A stretch of DNA of 61,599 bases from Welwitschia mirabilis (Eukaryota > Gnetophyta > Gnetopsida > Welwitschiales). This document shows positions 49,401 to 60,933 of the stretch, in pieces. Below the pieces are notes generated by a model that was not told the origin of the DNA, did not search any database, and saw nothing but the letters and a program-made list of their open reading frames with translations. Location: positions 21,804,157 through 21,865,755 of the forward strand of contig JBOZIK010000001.1 of NCBI GenBank assembly GCA_051453625.1, written 5' to 3'. The first letter of the stretch is position 1, and each line of letters begins with the position of its first letter. Position numbers and translations under genes: made by a program.

Positions 49401-50345
49401 AATCAAATCTATATGTAAACCCACACTAGGGAGATAATTAAGTAATTATACTTTATGTAGATGATATTGTTATCATGAGAAGTGATAGAGACCAAATTAA
49501 AAGGATTGAAGATATCCTTGGTTAAAAATTTAAAATGTTGGATTTAGGCTTGTTAAACTACTTCCTGGGATTCCAAATCATAAAGAAACAAGAAAGTTGA
49601 TCGTGAATCAAGAAAAATATACCATGCGACAAGTAAAGAAATGCAACTTAGAAAAATGCAAGACAAGAAGCATTTTAATGGATTTCGGAGTAACACGAAA
49701 ACCTAAAGACTCATAACCATGCAACATGAAGTTTTATTTGTAATTGATTGGAAAACTAATCTACCTAATCAACACAAGACTTGATATCATCTATTCAGTG
49801 AACAAACTAACTCGTTACATAGAAAAGCTCATATAAAATCACTACATCCTCACATTAAACATGGTTCAATATGTAGCTAAGACTAGGACACTAGCACTCA
49901 AATTCCAAGCAAGATATGAAGAACTAAGAGAATTTATCTATTAAGCAAAGATTAGAATATTTTTCCTCAATTACAAGATGTGTTGTATTATTAGATCGCT
50001 TTACAATTTTGTGGTTAAGCCAAAAATAGAAAACAGTAGCACTTTCATCCTATAAGGAAAAATATCTTGCAATAGAAAAGCTATGTATGGAACTAAAATG
50101 GATTAGTAAACTCCTAGAGGATCTTGGAAAACACGTGATATCATCCTTCAAACTAATTCATGACAATCAAATGGTAATCAAACTAATTAAGAAAAGTGTA
50201 TGAATAAGAATTCCTACAACCCAAATACATTTCAACTTAGGAACTGAATATAGAAGGTATTAAAAAACCTTCAGTTGAAGACATCTACATTATATTTTAT
50301 AACAAGCTATAATTAGATGCTAAAGATGAGGAAGTCTAGAATGAC
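46500..50345 (+). pseudogene. Ty1/copia polyprotein remnant (gag-pro-int-RT-RNase H)
   Basis: Full copia order is visible. Gag (46500-47340): TLWKLRAPKLM then later LPSLYDAF-like text, as in UBN2 gags. Integrase: zinc-binding CKNCQMEK near 47815-47840, FIDDHTRIIFMHFMK near 47942-47990, NTDGGEEF near 48062-48085 and NGVAERKNHTIME near 48163-48200, so the D-D-E residues are all present. RT: PIGIKWILKYHK near 49018, YGLKQAPKS near 49318 and ILYVDDIVIM near 49449-49475, with YVDD intact. RNase H: LSQKQKTVALSSYKEKYLA near 50015-50070 and HDNQMVIKLIK near 50160. Protease is not readable. Many stops and frame changes make it non-functional. It was probably a complete element of about 4.7 kb. Confidence 0.9.
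48791..48811. other. Short gap (21 N)
   Basis: Run of N inside the copia polyprotein, between integrase and RT. Confidence 0.99.
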
Positions 50346-50350
50346 GATTT

Positions 50351-50359
50351 GAAAGGGAG
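50351..50359 (+). promoter_or_regulatory. Polypurine tract of copia element
   Basis: GAAAGGGAG immediately before the 3' LTR start TGTTGAAGATGTTAGAC, as in many plant copia elements. Confidence 0.75.
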
Positions 50360-50716
50360 TGTTGAAGATGTTAGACATTTCATTGTCGTCCCACTTAATA
50401 AGCAAGAATTAACTAATTCATATATCTAAACATGGAAACACATACTTTGTACATGAAGCCACCTTTAATACTATTTTAATAAATCACAATAATTAAATAT
50501 AATTACTAAAAGTTGAAACTTCAAAGTGAAGATTTATGTAAGGAACTATTTAATTGGGTCAAAACTCCATCTTGTAAAAATGTACTTTGTTGGCTATTTT
50601 AATTGGTTACTCAATTATTATGAAGTTCCTTTTATTTTATATTTTATTCCTTTAAAATTAAACTCACATAAAAATCATATATAATATTTAAAAATAACAA
50701 TATTTTTCCTATTGTA
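50360..50716 (+). repeat. 3' LTR of copia element
   Basis: Starts TGTTGAAGATGTTAGACATT, a common copia LTR opening. The end is approximate, set by similarity with the 5' LTR. Length is about 360 bases. Confidence 0.7.
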
Positions 50717-52760
50717 AAGTGTGGCATGAGGATATTCGCCAAAGAAACTTTTTACTTTTACACAGTTGAAGGTAATGTGTTCCATTTTAGAAGAGAGGGC
50801 TCATTACACTTAGGCTTTGGTAATGTGTGAAAGCCTAAAAGTAGATTTGTGGATGGATTCTACAACCAAAACACCAATGGAAAATTGTGGATATTTGTAA
50901 GCTTGTATGATAAAGGCAACACATTTAACAATGGTCACAGTTAAGAATAAATGATTTTTATAATAGTGGAACAATAGTAACCTCTTGGAGGACCATCAAC
51001 AATGTGAAGAAAACATTGCTAAGAGAGGAAATCCAATTCGATTGTGGTCAAGTCACTTGGTTCACTTATTGTTAGGAAAATTGAGGGAGTCTCATAGTCA
51101 TAATGACAAATTATTTTCCACTCAAGCAGAGCACAGTACATATCAAAGAGGTGTAATCAAAGAAGTAAGAAGAAATAAAGATTACCAAAAGGAAAGTAAG
51201 GAAAGACACCAAAGATTGATGGAAGGAAAATGCGACAAGAGCAAAGGTAATTAATAAGCAATAAGATAATTATATTTTAAATAATTCATGGCTCAAGAGA
51301 TAACATATTTGTTTTCTAATATAGTTGCTCAGTCCTTTGTCAATCTAAAAGAGATATTTACCCCACCTTCACTGCCACTACCACAAGATTTGGTCCAAGT
51401 ACAACTTCCACCTGTTTAGGAACCCTCATTTAGTTTAAGAGGCAGAACTATATGGATGTCAAAAGACTCTTGAAATATTTGACGATTTAACACTTTGTTA
51501 AGAGTCTATAAATTGTAATGATGGTTTAGTTTTGATATTATTGATAAGGCTGTTGTTTAGGAAAATGACAAAATAACTACTCTGCTATTTACAGTGGATA
51601 TATACGCTCCGCTCACTATCCTCCTTTTTAGAGAGGCTAGACATTTTTATTTCAATGAAGTAAAGGTACCTTCTAAGAGATGGTCATACTCCAATTTGTC
51701 ACGTAGTTAACATGCAAGGTGCAAAGGCTTGGCTATGTAGTTCAATGCAAGGTGAAATTGAAAGCATAATGTCATGACGACTAGAAAACGTTAAGCATCT
51801 AGATTTGATACATTGTTTGGGTGCTCTTCTTAGGCTTAATGATTTGTCATTAATAGAAACATGCCTAATCTTTTCATTATGTGGATAGTTTACCATTCAA
51901 AGTGGAATTTGGAATTGTTCTTGAAGAATTTCATCTCCTAGATGATTTGGAAACTCATAAGAGCAATGATGTTTAAAGGTGAACGAAACAAAAACATTGA
52001 TTGCAATCTATGGAGCTGTCATAAAGAATATACCAAGCTATAAAGCATTGTAACTGCAAATTTTAAAAAGCCAAAAAAAAAGTATCTTGATGACATTAGT
52101 AATGAACTTGATAAGTGTTAGAGTTATGTAAAGAAGTGATGCACTTCTGTCAGGTGTAAGAATGGCAAAAGATGGTCTGTGATGTATCATCTTTAAAAGT
52201 ACATGTGGAACTTTTTAATCTTGCCATCAAGCAAAACAGGGTTGTAGAAGAGAAGGGAAACCAAAGTCACCCCTTGATAAATGAGAAAACGTGCCAGAAC
52301 TCAATAAACAAGATGACTTCTCATGAATCTTAAGGCTAAATTGAGGGAATTTAGAGACAAACGATGAATGAATGATTTTATTAATGCCTTGACAAGAAAA
52401 TATGACTTTTAAGCACAATGGAAGGCTCACTACAATACATTATCATAGGCCCATCGTGCTCAATGTAAGAAGTAGAAGGAAAAGAATAAAAAGCAAGCCA
52501 CCTCACTATCGATGTTACCATTCTTAGATAAATTCATAGAAATGGAGGAGATGACGAATGTCGAGGATGGTGCTCAAAAGGTTGAGGCTTTAATGTTACC
52601 ACTCTCCCAAACCAATGAAAAGGACAAAAAAGGTAGCACACTGATTGAGAAAATAAAAAGACATCAGACACAATCATTCTTGACCCTTGCAGGGGTAGCA
52701 ATTCTCTAAGAGGAAGTTAAGGAAAAGTTTTATTAAGGCATGAGAGATGGTCAAGTCTGT
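50717..52760 (+). other. Unassigned stretch with weak open frames (possible old gag)
   Basis: Several short open pieces on the + strand: 50985-51254 (basic, Lys/Glu-rich C-terminus), text near 51358-51420 reading PPSLPLPQDLVQVQLPPV, and 52512-52709 reading DKFIEMEEMTNVEDGAQKVEALMLPLSQ. Pro-rich linkers and charged helices suggest a decayed gag or another repeat protein. I recognise no domain, and stops separate the pieces. The higher GC of 52500-52700 compared with the neighbours is mild. Confidence 0.25.
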
Positions 52761-54729
52761 AAATCATAAGCCACATACCTCTTAACAAATTATCAATTCA
52801 ATAACTCAACGAAGAAGAAATCTTGACATATTATTGGGAATAGGTAAATCATCATTTGATGACCATGTAACAAATTATCAATTTCTTTTACGAACAAAAA
52901 TAGATTTTTTAATGCTAAAAGTTTGACTGTAAATCCTAAGCTAACTATCACTTGTCACCTTTATAAAGGGTTTTAAAAGAAAAAGAAAGAAAGAAAGAAA
53001 GGAAGAAAAAGAATGCTAAAGAAGAAGTTTAGAAAATGGATCAAGAAAAGAAGAGTAGATAACTCTTATGGATGAAGCAAAAACTCCTTGATTTTTGTGT
53101 CATGGAAAAGTTTAGAAGAATGCAATTTCAATACAAATGCTTTGACAAAGCATTAGCTAGCTGGTTTACCCACCGAAATCTTTGTTATATGCTCTGCCAG
53201 AGCATTAGCTAGTTGGTATATCCACCAAAATCTTTGTTATAAGAACACTTTTTCAAGTTATAGAGAGACTTGAGCATTCGTAACAGTCCAATGGAGTTAC
53301 AAACCTTTAAATTGCATGATTTCATAAGCCATCTTATACATATACTTGTCTATTGATTTTTAATGAATTTGTGAGTACTTAAAAATGTAGAATAGTTCAT
53401 CATGATTTTACTGTATTGCACCTACATTTTTTTCCCTTCTAGTATTCTTCTTAATCTATATGTTTTGTGCCACATCATATCAATTATAAGATGGTTAATG
53501 GCCTATCTAATTTGGCTAATCAATTTGCCTAAGCAATTACTTAGTTGATGTCCCTTGTATTTTTAGCCAATTGTTTGCTCTTAGTTGGTCCTGTACAATA
53601 ATCGCACTTAGGCACTTGGTTGCTCAAGGCATGGCTAGGCATTGTTTTTCAAGTCTGTAGACTTTTAGACTAATAGAAATTATTGTCAGTATTTGAAACC
53701 CTAATTATCAAACTACAAACATCTCATCCACCTCATTTTTAGTTATTTTTTCATCTTTCTTTCATCTCAAACATTCTTAGCATTGTCATCTCTAGTACTT
53801 TGCTTTAGCATGTGTAGTTAGAATGCTAATTGTATAGACTAATAAAGTGGATGGACTAGTGTGATATATTTTTTTACCTTATTTGAATAATATAGTGGAT
53901 ATATTTTTGTAAACATTGCATTCTTGTTTTTATTTATACATATTTTTCTTAAAATATTACCTTAAGGTGAGCTTTATTGTATTTGTACAAGCTACACCAT
54001 AGACAAATACATTGTTGTTGGATATGCATTTGCACATTTAATAACATCTTGTGAGATATGTTTTGTGCTTCTTCTTTTTCATTTCAACATTCATGATGAT
54101 AGTGGAGTAGAAAATAAAGTCTTGTGATTACTTTTGTGCTTAGTTTTATGCCCCCACTTATTTAATGGTGCACTTATATTTAAGGATTTAATTAAAGTCG
54201 ATACCAAGAGTTTGAATCAATTTGTTTTTTAACTCATCCATATGAATTCCTTTCATAAGTGCAAAATTTTGATGGGGGCACTTTTCTTCAATTCTTTATA
54301 AGAAACTATCACAATCAAAGGGTAAGATTGTTGTAAGATTTTGTATGTTGGATTCACTTATGATGAGTGATTCTTATTCAATGTCATGTGGGTCATGTTT
54401 GAAGTCTTGCAATTGAAGTCTTGTAAAAGATTACAGATCATGATTTATTAGTTTTGGAAATTTTGAGCCTAATTGGTTAGTGGGATACCCACTCATCTTC
54501 CCAGAGCAATCTCCCTCATGTTAGAATAAATTTCAAGGTTACAAGTCAAAATGCTTGTCAATCAACCCCCTAACTTGGTTGACCACTTGCTCTTCTCTTG
54601 ACTTTGGACAATAAGGATTTAATATAGGGTGAGAGGTCTTTGTAGTTATAAACTTGAAAGCACAATTTGAATATTAAAACTAAACAATATCGCATTACTG
54701 AACATCCTTAGTCAGTGTAATGCAAATCA
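52761..54729. other. Mostly unassigned; contains a 52-base tandem duplicate
   Basis: No gene seen. A GAAA-rich run lies at 52975-53010. The tandem pair at 53139-53242 is listed separately. Confidence 0.4.
53139..53242. repeat. 52-base tandem duplicate with hairpins
   Basis: Copies 53139-53190 and 53191-53242. Each begins with a perfect 6-base-pair stem around one base: GCTTTGACAAAGC and GCTCTGCCAGAGC. The stems differ by a T-to-C and A-to-G pair that keeps base pairing. Confidence 0.9.
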
Positions 54730-55848
54730 TGTTAGTATCGAAAGGCACCCTAGAGGTGGGTTGATAGGGTGTTTATTAAAAATTAACTATTTATCTCACA
54801 TGAGTAACTAAATTTGAATCTTGCTTAAGTGAATGAATCAGAATAAATGAAAAACCAAAAGCAAGTGGAAGAAATAAACAAGTAGAAAGTGTGCACTAGA
54901 GATTTATAGTGGTTTAGTAATCCCTGCCTACTCCACTCTCATAGGGAAGCAACATGCTCTTAGCCTCCTGGTTTTCTTAAAACACCTTTCGTCAAAGGAA
55001 GTTTACAACACCCTTCACTGGAGGTCACTTACAACACCCTTCTCTCAAGAGTCAGCTTGCACAATCCAATGAGCACTCACAAGGAATGAATCAAATAGAA
55101 GGTCTGATGATTTGTATGCCTTTCATGCACAATACACCAGCATGTAATACAACAATCTCTGAATGGGATGATGCAACATAGGAGCAAAGAGAGAGAAAAG
55201 AAGCTTTCTTTTTCAGATAGATTATACACAAGTTAGTTCTACATCACTATAATTCCAATCACCACATTTTATATAAGGACAAGAATGTAGCTATTGACTT
55301 CTATCTTGAAAAGCGAGATGCATAGGAAAGGGCATTGCAGACCAATAGGTAGCCTTTTTTTATTGGAAAAACGCAATGGGCAGGCTAATGGATATGTAGT
55401 TCCGCTTCCATGTTTGTCTGGTCAGACATCCCACATTAGGCCGAACGTCCCACATTTTTAATGTGGGAAGTACTCGGACATTCCCTGTTGAGGGTCAGAC
55501 GTCCTATCTACTTTTCAACAATCTTCCATAAAATCCTGAATGTCCCACTCAGAAATCTGGGATGTCCCACCAAAGATCCTAGATGGAAGTTGGGACGTCC
55601 ACCAAAGATCTCGGATGTCCCCAGTCTTATTCAGCCTGTTTCTATGACTAAGAAATCTCAGACATCCTATAGAAAATCTGGATGTCACCATAATTTGGAC
55701 GTGGAATTTGACTTGACGAAACTTTGATTCCTTTGATGAGTGGATTATGAGACATAGCAAGAATCTTCACTTTCAACTTTGATCTTGTGAGCTGATTAGA
55801 CACTTTATCTTGTTCATCATTGAAACTCCCCATTTATTTGCTCTAACA
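54730..55848 (-). mobile_element. Solo copia-type LTR
   Basis: On the - strand it starts TGTTAGAGCAAATAAATGGG and ends CTAGGGTGCCTTTCGATACT then AACA, with TGTTAG/CTAACA ends. Flanks are AATCA (54725-54729) and AGTCA (55849-55853), a 5-base target duplication with one G/A change. No primer site follows the end and no polypurine tract precedes the start, so it is a solo LTR. The TATA box TATATAAAA is at 55267-55275 (- strand). U3 holds an array of ACGT-core modules. Length of 1119 bases is within the plant copia range. Confidence 0.85.
55423..55706. promoter_or_regulatory. Array of about 11 GACGTC-type modules in the solo LTR
   Basis: Modules near 55425, 55444, 55477, 55498, 55539, 55561, 55594, 55614, 55661, 55681 and 55698, many followed by CC(C)A. 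Four keep ACGT, four read ATGT, three read ACAT. GACGTC is the palindromic C-box core bound by plant bZIP factors. The array is 150-430 bases upstream of the TATA box. Confidence 0.7.
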
Positions 55849-56439
55849 AGTCAACCCTTAACTATAAATGCAGTAACACATTAGAAGAGATAATGGGAGA
55901 GCTAAGCTCTATCATGAAATCAATTAGCTAGTCTCTTTCTCATACTTCAATAGTTACACTTTCTTTTAATCCTATTATAGCCTCTTGCAACTACAAATTA
56001 TATCTTAGATATTGTTGTTGCACTTCTCAAATGAAGAATTAGCACTCTAAGCATATATATCCTATTTCTTCATGTTGCTCTCGACTTTTGTTGCTTTGCC
56101 TAAATCAATCAACTATTTTCAATCCAATAATTGTTAACCAAAAAAGCGAGCTCAAGATTGTTTATACCAATTGCTTACAAAGGGAGAAGGTTTGATTTTG
56201 AGGGAGAAGATGCTCATTTGTATCAAGAGGGCTCCCACGGACAACTGACTCTACATTAGATTAGGAAATCAAATAGGAGGAAGAAGCAGAAATTTTATTG
56301 ATGTCTCAAACCTCAAGAAAATTTTAAGCTCTAGCTCTAAGAGGAGAAGAGGATGAAAAGGAAGAGTTTCTTGCAATGTTTGGATTTTTATTCTTCTATG
56401 TTCTTTTCTTTTTCCTCTTTTCTCCTCCCTCTTCTCCCA
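55849..56439. other. Unassigned; possibly the inner end of the family F LTR
   Basis: No gene seen. Could be the 3' part of the minus-strand family F LTR, but I could not align it. Confidence 0.35.
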
Positions 56440-56444
56440 ACACC

Positions 56445-56850
56445 GACTGCAGAGATTGTAGGAGTAAAAGAGAAGTAGGTGAAGTACTGCACTCTATTAG
56501 TCTAATAGAGATAATGAAGGGAAAACGAACCAAAAGATCAAGCAAAATGTGGAGGAAGAGGACAGGATTTGAGAGAAGGAATGGAAAGCCACCTTTAAAC
56601 CTAGGCATGAAAGCAAGGGCCAAATAAAACGAAGCAGAAAGAGCCACGACTGCAAAGATTGTAGCAGTAAAAGAGAAGCAGGTGAAGTCCTACACTCTAT
56701 TAGTCTAATAGAGATAATGAAGAGAAAACGAATCAAAAGATCAAGCAAAATGTGGAGGAAGAGGACAGGGTTTGAGAAAAAGAATGGAAAGACACCTTTA
56801 AACCTAGGCATGAAAGCAAGGGCCAAATAAAACCAAGAAGAAAGAGCCAC
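56445..56850. repeat. 203-base tandem duplicate
   Basis: Copies 56445-56647 and 56648-56850, roughly 93% alike by eye, inside the family F LTR fragment. Each contains the perfect inverted repeat CTCTATTAGTCTAATAGAG (56492-56510 and 56695-56713). A third copy starts (GACTTTAAAG, 56851) but does not continue. Confidence 0.95.
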
Positions 56851-57559
56851 GACTTTAAAGTTACCTCAGAGCTTAGTCTAAAGAGGATGAATGTGAAAAG
56901 ATAGCCTACAAATTGGAAGCTATGAGGACTTGCTCTCCAATGTAAGGTCATTCAACTTCCATCCCTAGGGCAGGGATCATGGAAGGATACAAAGAACTTC
57001 CATGCCTAGGGCAGGGGACTAGTGAACAATGCAAAGAGAGAAACAAAGAGGGGTTCTGAAAAGATGTCTAAAAGGAAGAGGCATGGAGTTGGGAAGATGT
57101 TTGAGGCCAAAACAAAAGAATATTTGTAAAGAAAGTTTGTCTCCCATGCATAGGAGATGGAAGATATGAGGAAGAGCATAGGGAAAGAGGTTAGAAGTGA
57201 AAACGTGAGATAAGGGAAATTAAACAAATATAGGGACTTGCAATATCTCAATAAGAGTGGGAAGAATAATGGGAAATACCAAAGAGAGGATTCCACGTCC
57301 ATGATGTAGAAGAGAGGCCCACGAAGGTGATTTCCATGCCCAATGCATGGATGTGGAAAAGAAAGATGGAACAAGTGTGAAGCATTACATTAGAAAGATA
57401 GAGCAAGGTTACCAAAAGGATAAAAGTTTGGGACATGCTAAAGAAGGTCCAAGGATGCTAAAGGAAAAAGTGAAGGAAGTGAGTGAGAGTCTACACAGGA
57501 TGAATTTAATTCCTAAGGCGTGGAAGAGCTAGTATGGTATTTCAAGGAAGGATTATTAG

Positions 57560-57611
57560 ATCAAGGACAGGTAAAAAGGGGTTCCATCAAGGACAGGTAA
57601 AAAGGGGTTCC
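57560..57611. repeat. 26-base exact tandem duplicate
   Basis: 57560-57585 and 57586-57611 are identical (ATCAAGGACAGGTAAAAAGG then GGTTCC). Identity suggests a recent event. Confidence 0.95.
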
Positions 57612-57818
57612 ATTGAGAAAGGGGTGCCACTTCCATTCCTAGGGGTGGAAGTCAATAGGGAAGGTTACGTTGGCCGAGTGGGAGCAAAGGATTGAAAGAG
57701 GAGACAATGGGAGAATGGGCAAAAGAAAGGACTGCTTGGGTCAAATGCAAGAATAAAGCGAGGTCCCCTTTCGATCGGTATCATGGTAGGTACCAAAACT
57801 TATCCAGTGCACCTTAAA

Positions 57819-60116
57819 ACCCAATAGTGTACGACATGAAATCATTATAAATGCTTGGGGTTGCATCACATGCATTAATAGTCTTTAGCAAGTCTTGCAC
57901 TAAGAAGGAGATGAGACACAAGACCTATCATTAAACTTTCTATTTCCTTCTGTTTCTAAAAGTGAAGATAGAGTAACAATATTCAATTCAAATTACTCGT
58001 ATTAGCAACTTCTTTAGCATTACAAATTTGCTCCATTATTTATATTAGTGTATAAGGTTGGAGAGTCGTTAATAGGGGTTGACAATGGAGACCCACCATT
58101 GCCCATCATCATAAATGGGAAATAAAACTGAACCACCACTGCATGGAATGCTTTCTCTCTTCTATAACATGGATATGTGGTATGCATTTTTATCATTTGA
58201 CAACAATAAATTGCCAACTATTTATAGGAGATTCCTCGTAAAATGCCATGGTATTGTGATGATAGGTTGCACAATGATTATTCTAAAGGGTTAACGAATA
58301 ATCAACCTTGGTGACTTTGCAAACTTCACATTGATGTCTTCACAAATACTGTTTTGGTTTTCATAATGTTAAAAATAAGCAACCTTACTTAACAACACTC
58401 AAAATATTTCCCTTCATAGTGCTATTATGTCTTACAATATTAAAATGAATTTTTTGTGTGAATCACATGTAAAACCTAGACATTTGGTGGCCAGCTCCAA
58501 AGGTGGCAGGGGCCACAAATCAATAACCCTAGCAAATGTGGTAGTCTCCCCACAAATCAAATTTTGTAAAAACGGAAAAAGTAAAACAGACACATAAATG
58601 TTATCGACATGTCATGCAGCATAACATTAATAACGTTATAATTCATAGCATAAAAAGCCAACTAGTTTCAAAAAGGCAGATAAATAAATATTAGGTGTAA
58701 ATGTTAACTTGGTATTAATAATTCATGACTCAATCACAGAACTAATTATAATGCATGACATAATTTAATCAGTTATCTGCAAATGATAACACAGCACTTG
58801 ATCTGACATTTACAACCAACAACGAAGCAAGAACACAGTTAACAATGAATCTAGAAAAGCTCTACCTCACTAAAAGCATTCGTGAAAGAACAGACTAGAA
58901 ATAAATGGATCCTTGGTTTTTAATTGAAATTTGTATTTGAGGATGGTATCAGACACAGGAATAAAAATGACAAACTTATAATAAAAAGGAATTACATTGC
59001 TGCCTTGTTGGGGGGGAAAAAAGAAATTAACAATGATTATGGAATAAATTTCAAATTCAAAGAAATTGAAAATCCTCCTGTGTTCATGGAAGATATCAAT
59101 ATTACAGTAATGCTAACTCTTCAAGAAAGTGGAATGGACAATGAAAACAAAGAATCTAAGCTGAGTGATTAACCACACAAAAAGTTGATCAATCGTAGCA
59201 CACTAAGTGCCTAATTTCTGATTCAGATCATTCAATAACCAATACCTTATTCTTTGTAGCATCTTCAAATCTACTGCAAAAGCAACTATTTGGTCAATAA
59301 TAAGGTGGAGGAGCTTTTCTTGATGAAGGATGATGTAAAATATACATTTTGCATCTGCATTGTTATTTCCAAGGCTCCAATTCAAGCATCCCTCCAATAA
59401 TTTTTATTTGCGAATCATATATCTTAGGCAACTATTAAAGCAAATATTCTGAATGTGCCTTCAGAAATATAATCACCAGAAGGTGATATATGTTTTCTGG
59501 TTCTCTGGTCGAGTCAAAGAGAGTACAAAACCCTAATTTCAGTCAAGAAATTTATTAAACTTATAATTGCTATTTGTTGAATCGCAAGCAAGGTGGGCCA
59601 TATGAGTCCACACCAAACTCGCTCAACACTACATAGAAGATTTGTATTGTATAAGATGTCACAGAAAATGTATAAATTGTTACTCCACAGAGTGAGATAT
59701 GTAATAAGATAAATTCAATGCATAAGGTAATCCCATCCAATGGGAAAAATGTCATAGTGCTCTAAGCTCTAAGCAATGTCTACAACGCTTTCTACAATTT
59801 ATACAAAATTTCTTGCTCTATCATTTTCGGAAAGAGGACTTGAATAATAATGGGAATTTCTCTTTTTTGTACAAATAAGACACAAAACCATGATATCAAA
59901 ACCTGGCCATGAACATGCCTTGTATGTTACAACATTCATTAATATTTTCTTGCCAGGTTTCGTTGTTCTCCTCCTCGTCATCTTATCATTATCATAGCCA
60001 TGCCCTATCTTCTTCAGGCTGGCTCTGTGGGTTCAGTTTTGCAAAGCAGTTGTATGATACTCTTGTTAACATGTTTCATGTATACAACAAAGCAACCTTT
60101 AGTTGAAGAAATTCTT
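57819..60116. other. Low-repeat region, no recognised gene
   Basis: Less decayed and less repetitive to the eye than the rest. One open piece on the + strand at 58924-59172 (82 codons; charged, with FKEIENPPVFMEDINITVML) is unrecognised and lacks clear splice sites. This may be host intergenic or intron sequence next to the candidate exons at 60117-60933. Confidence 0.35.
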
Positions 60117-60280
60117 CTAGATCATGTGTCTCTGTGAATGTGAAGATCCTAAATTTCCTTCACAGTATCCGGACCAACATTTGCAGTACATCACATTATT
60201 AGCATAGATTCTAGGGTCAGTAGCTGGTACAAGCATTGAAAGGAAACCTACTATTCCAACAAGATATATAATGATGGTTG
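60117..60280 (-). CDS. Candidate terminal exon, small membrane protein
   Basis: On the - strand a good acceptor (TTTTTTCCTTTTGCAG) precedes an open segment of about 54 residues ending in TAG. It starts TIIIYLVGIVGFLSMLVPA, a likely membrane span, then DPRIYANNVMYCKC and a short Cys-rich tail. No stop interrupts it, unlike every transposon remnant here. I do not recognise the protein. The upstream exon is uncertain: CAG followed by GTATTTG near 60470 is a possible donor, but I could not make a consistent phase with the open piece at 60754-60933. It could also be chance. Confidence 0.3.
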
Positions 60281-60753
60281 CTGCAAAAGGAAAAAAGAAG
60301 ATAAATGCAATAAGTGATCAAAAATTCTAAGTGAAGTAAACCAGGAAAGCCATCTTGTTGAGGGTGAATCACAAAATACAATTCCAAAGAAAAACATAAG
60401 TATTACACAAGTTCATTCCTGATCCATGATGCTCAGTATTTTGAATTGCAAATTAAAAGAATGAAACAAATACCTGAATATCTTACATTTTGACAATGAC
60501 ATGTCATATTTTACCTCATTATCTGGAAAAATGTTAGAAAAAATATAGAAGTAGTTTTTTCTACACTGTATGGAAAGAAAACCAAATACTATGCTACTGA
60601 AACACCTCAAAATGCACTTTTTTTCCATTGCACACCCTACAGAACCAAACAAGGCAAGTGCCTATTCCATCATTTGGGAGCGTAGTCACACTAGTATTTA
60701 TGGATTTGTACTAGCTTGCCTACTTTGTGCATTGATTCTCAAAGCCTTAGTAC

Positions 60754-60933
60754 TTACATATGCTTTTCAATGCATATTGTGATGCTATGAACATTGGAGG
60801 ATGTTGTATTCGAAACATTTAGTGACCATACTTCCCCTAGAAGTACAACCACCACAACTTTGCAAACAAATGATTTCATTTCACCTGGGGCCTTATAGTG
60901 TGTCGAAAAGTGCATCCAAAGATTCAAGCCCAT
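60754..60933 (-). CDS. Candidate small exon with hydrophobic segment
   Basis: An open frame of 59 codons on the - strand starting MGLNLWMHFS, or at an inner Met, MKSFVCKVVVVVLLGEVWS, whose hydrophobic core resembles a signal peptide or anchor. Near its end the sequence AT followed by GTAAGTACT is a strong 5' splice donor, which would remove the stop. It lies 470 bases upstream of the exon at 60117-60280, but a direct join puts the latter in the wrong phase. Unrecognised, low confidence. Confidence 0.2.
   Translation of the reverse strand: MGLNLWMHFSTHYKAPGEMKSFVCKVVVVVLLGEVWSLNVSNTTSSNVHSITICIEKHM

Larger units (their letters stand above)
56440..57818 (-). repeat. Family F LTR fragment, - orientation
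   Basis: On the - strand it begins near GTGCACTGGATAAGTTTTGG then TACC, against TGCACCAACATAATCCCTGG then TACC at 31311. A C/T-rich tract follows, with at least six 'TTCCATGCC-TAGGG-ATGGAAG' modules between 56956 and 57652, as in the LTRs at 31308 and 39860. Open frames on both strands here are caused by purine/pyrimidine bias. Its lower limit is unclear. Confidence 0.65.

Noticed and set aside
52512-52709. Acidic 65-codon frame as an independent gene
   Set aside because: No domain, no splice signals and stops close by; more likely part of a decayed gag-like repeat, so kept only within the unassigned block.
56376-57436. Overlapping frames on both strands with membrane-like hydrophobic text
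   Set aside because: Purine-rich LTR sequence read in reverse. The repeated text comes from the 203-base tandem duplicate, not from a protein family.
58924-59172. 82-codon charged frame as a host gene
   Set aside because: No recognised family and no convincing splice or start context. Mentioned in the regional entry but not called.
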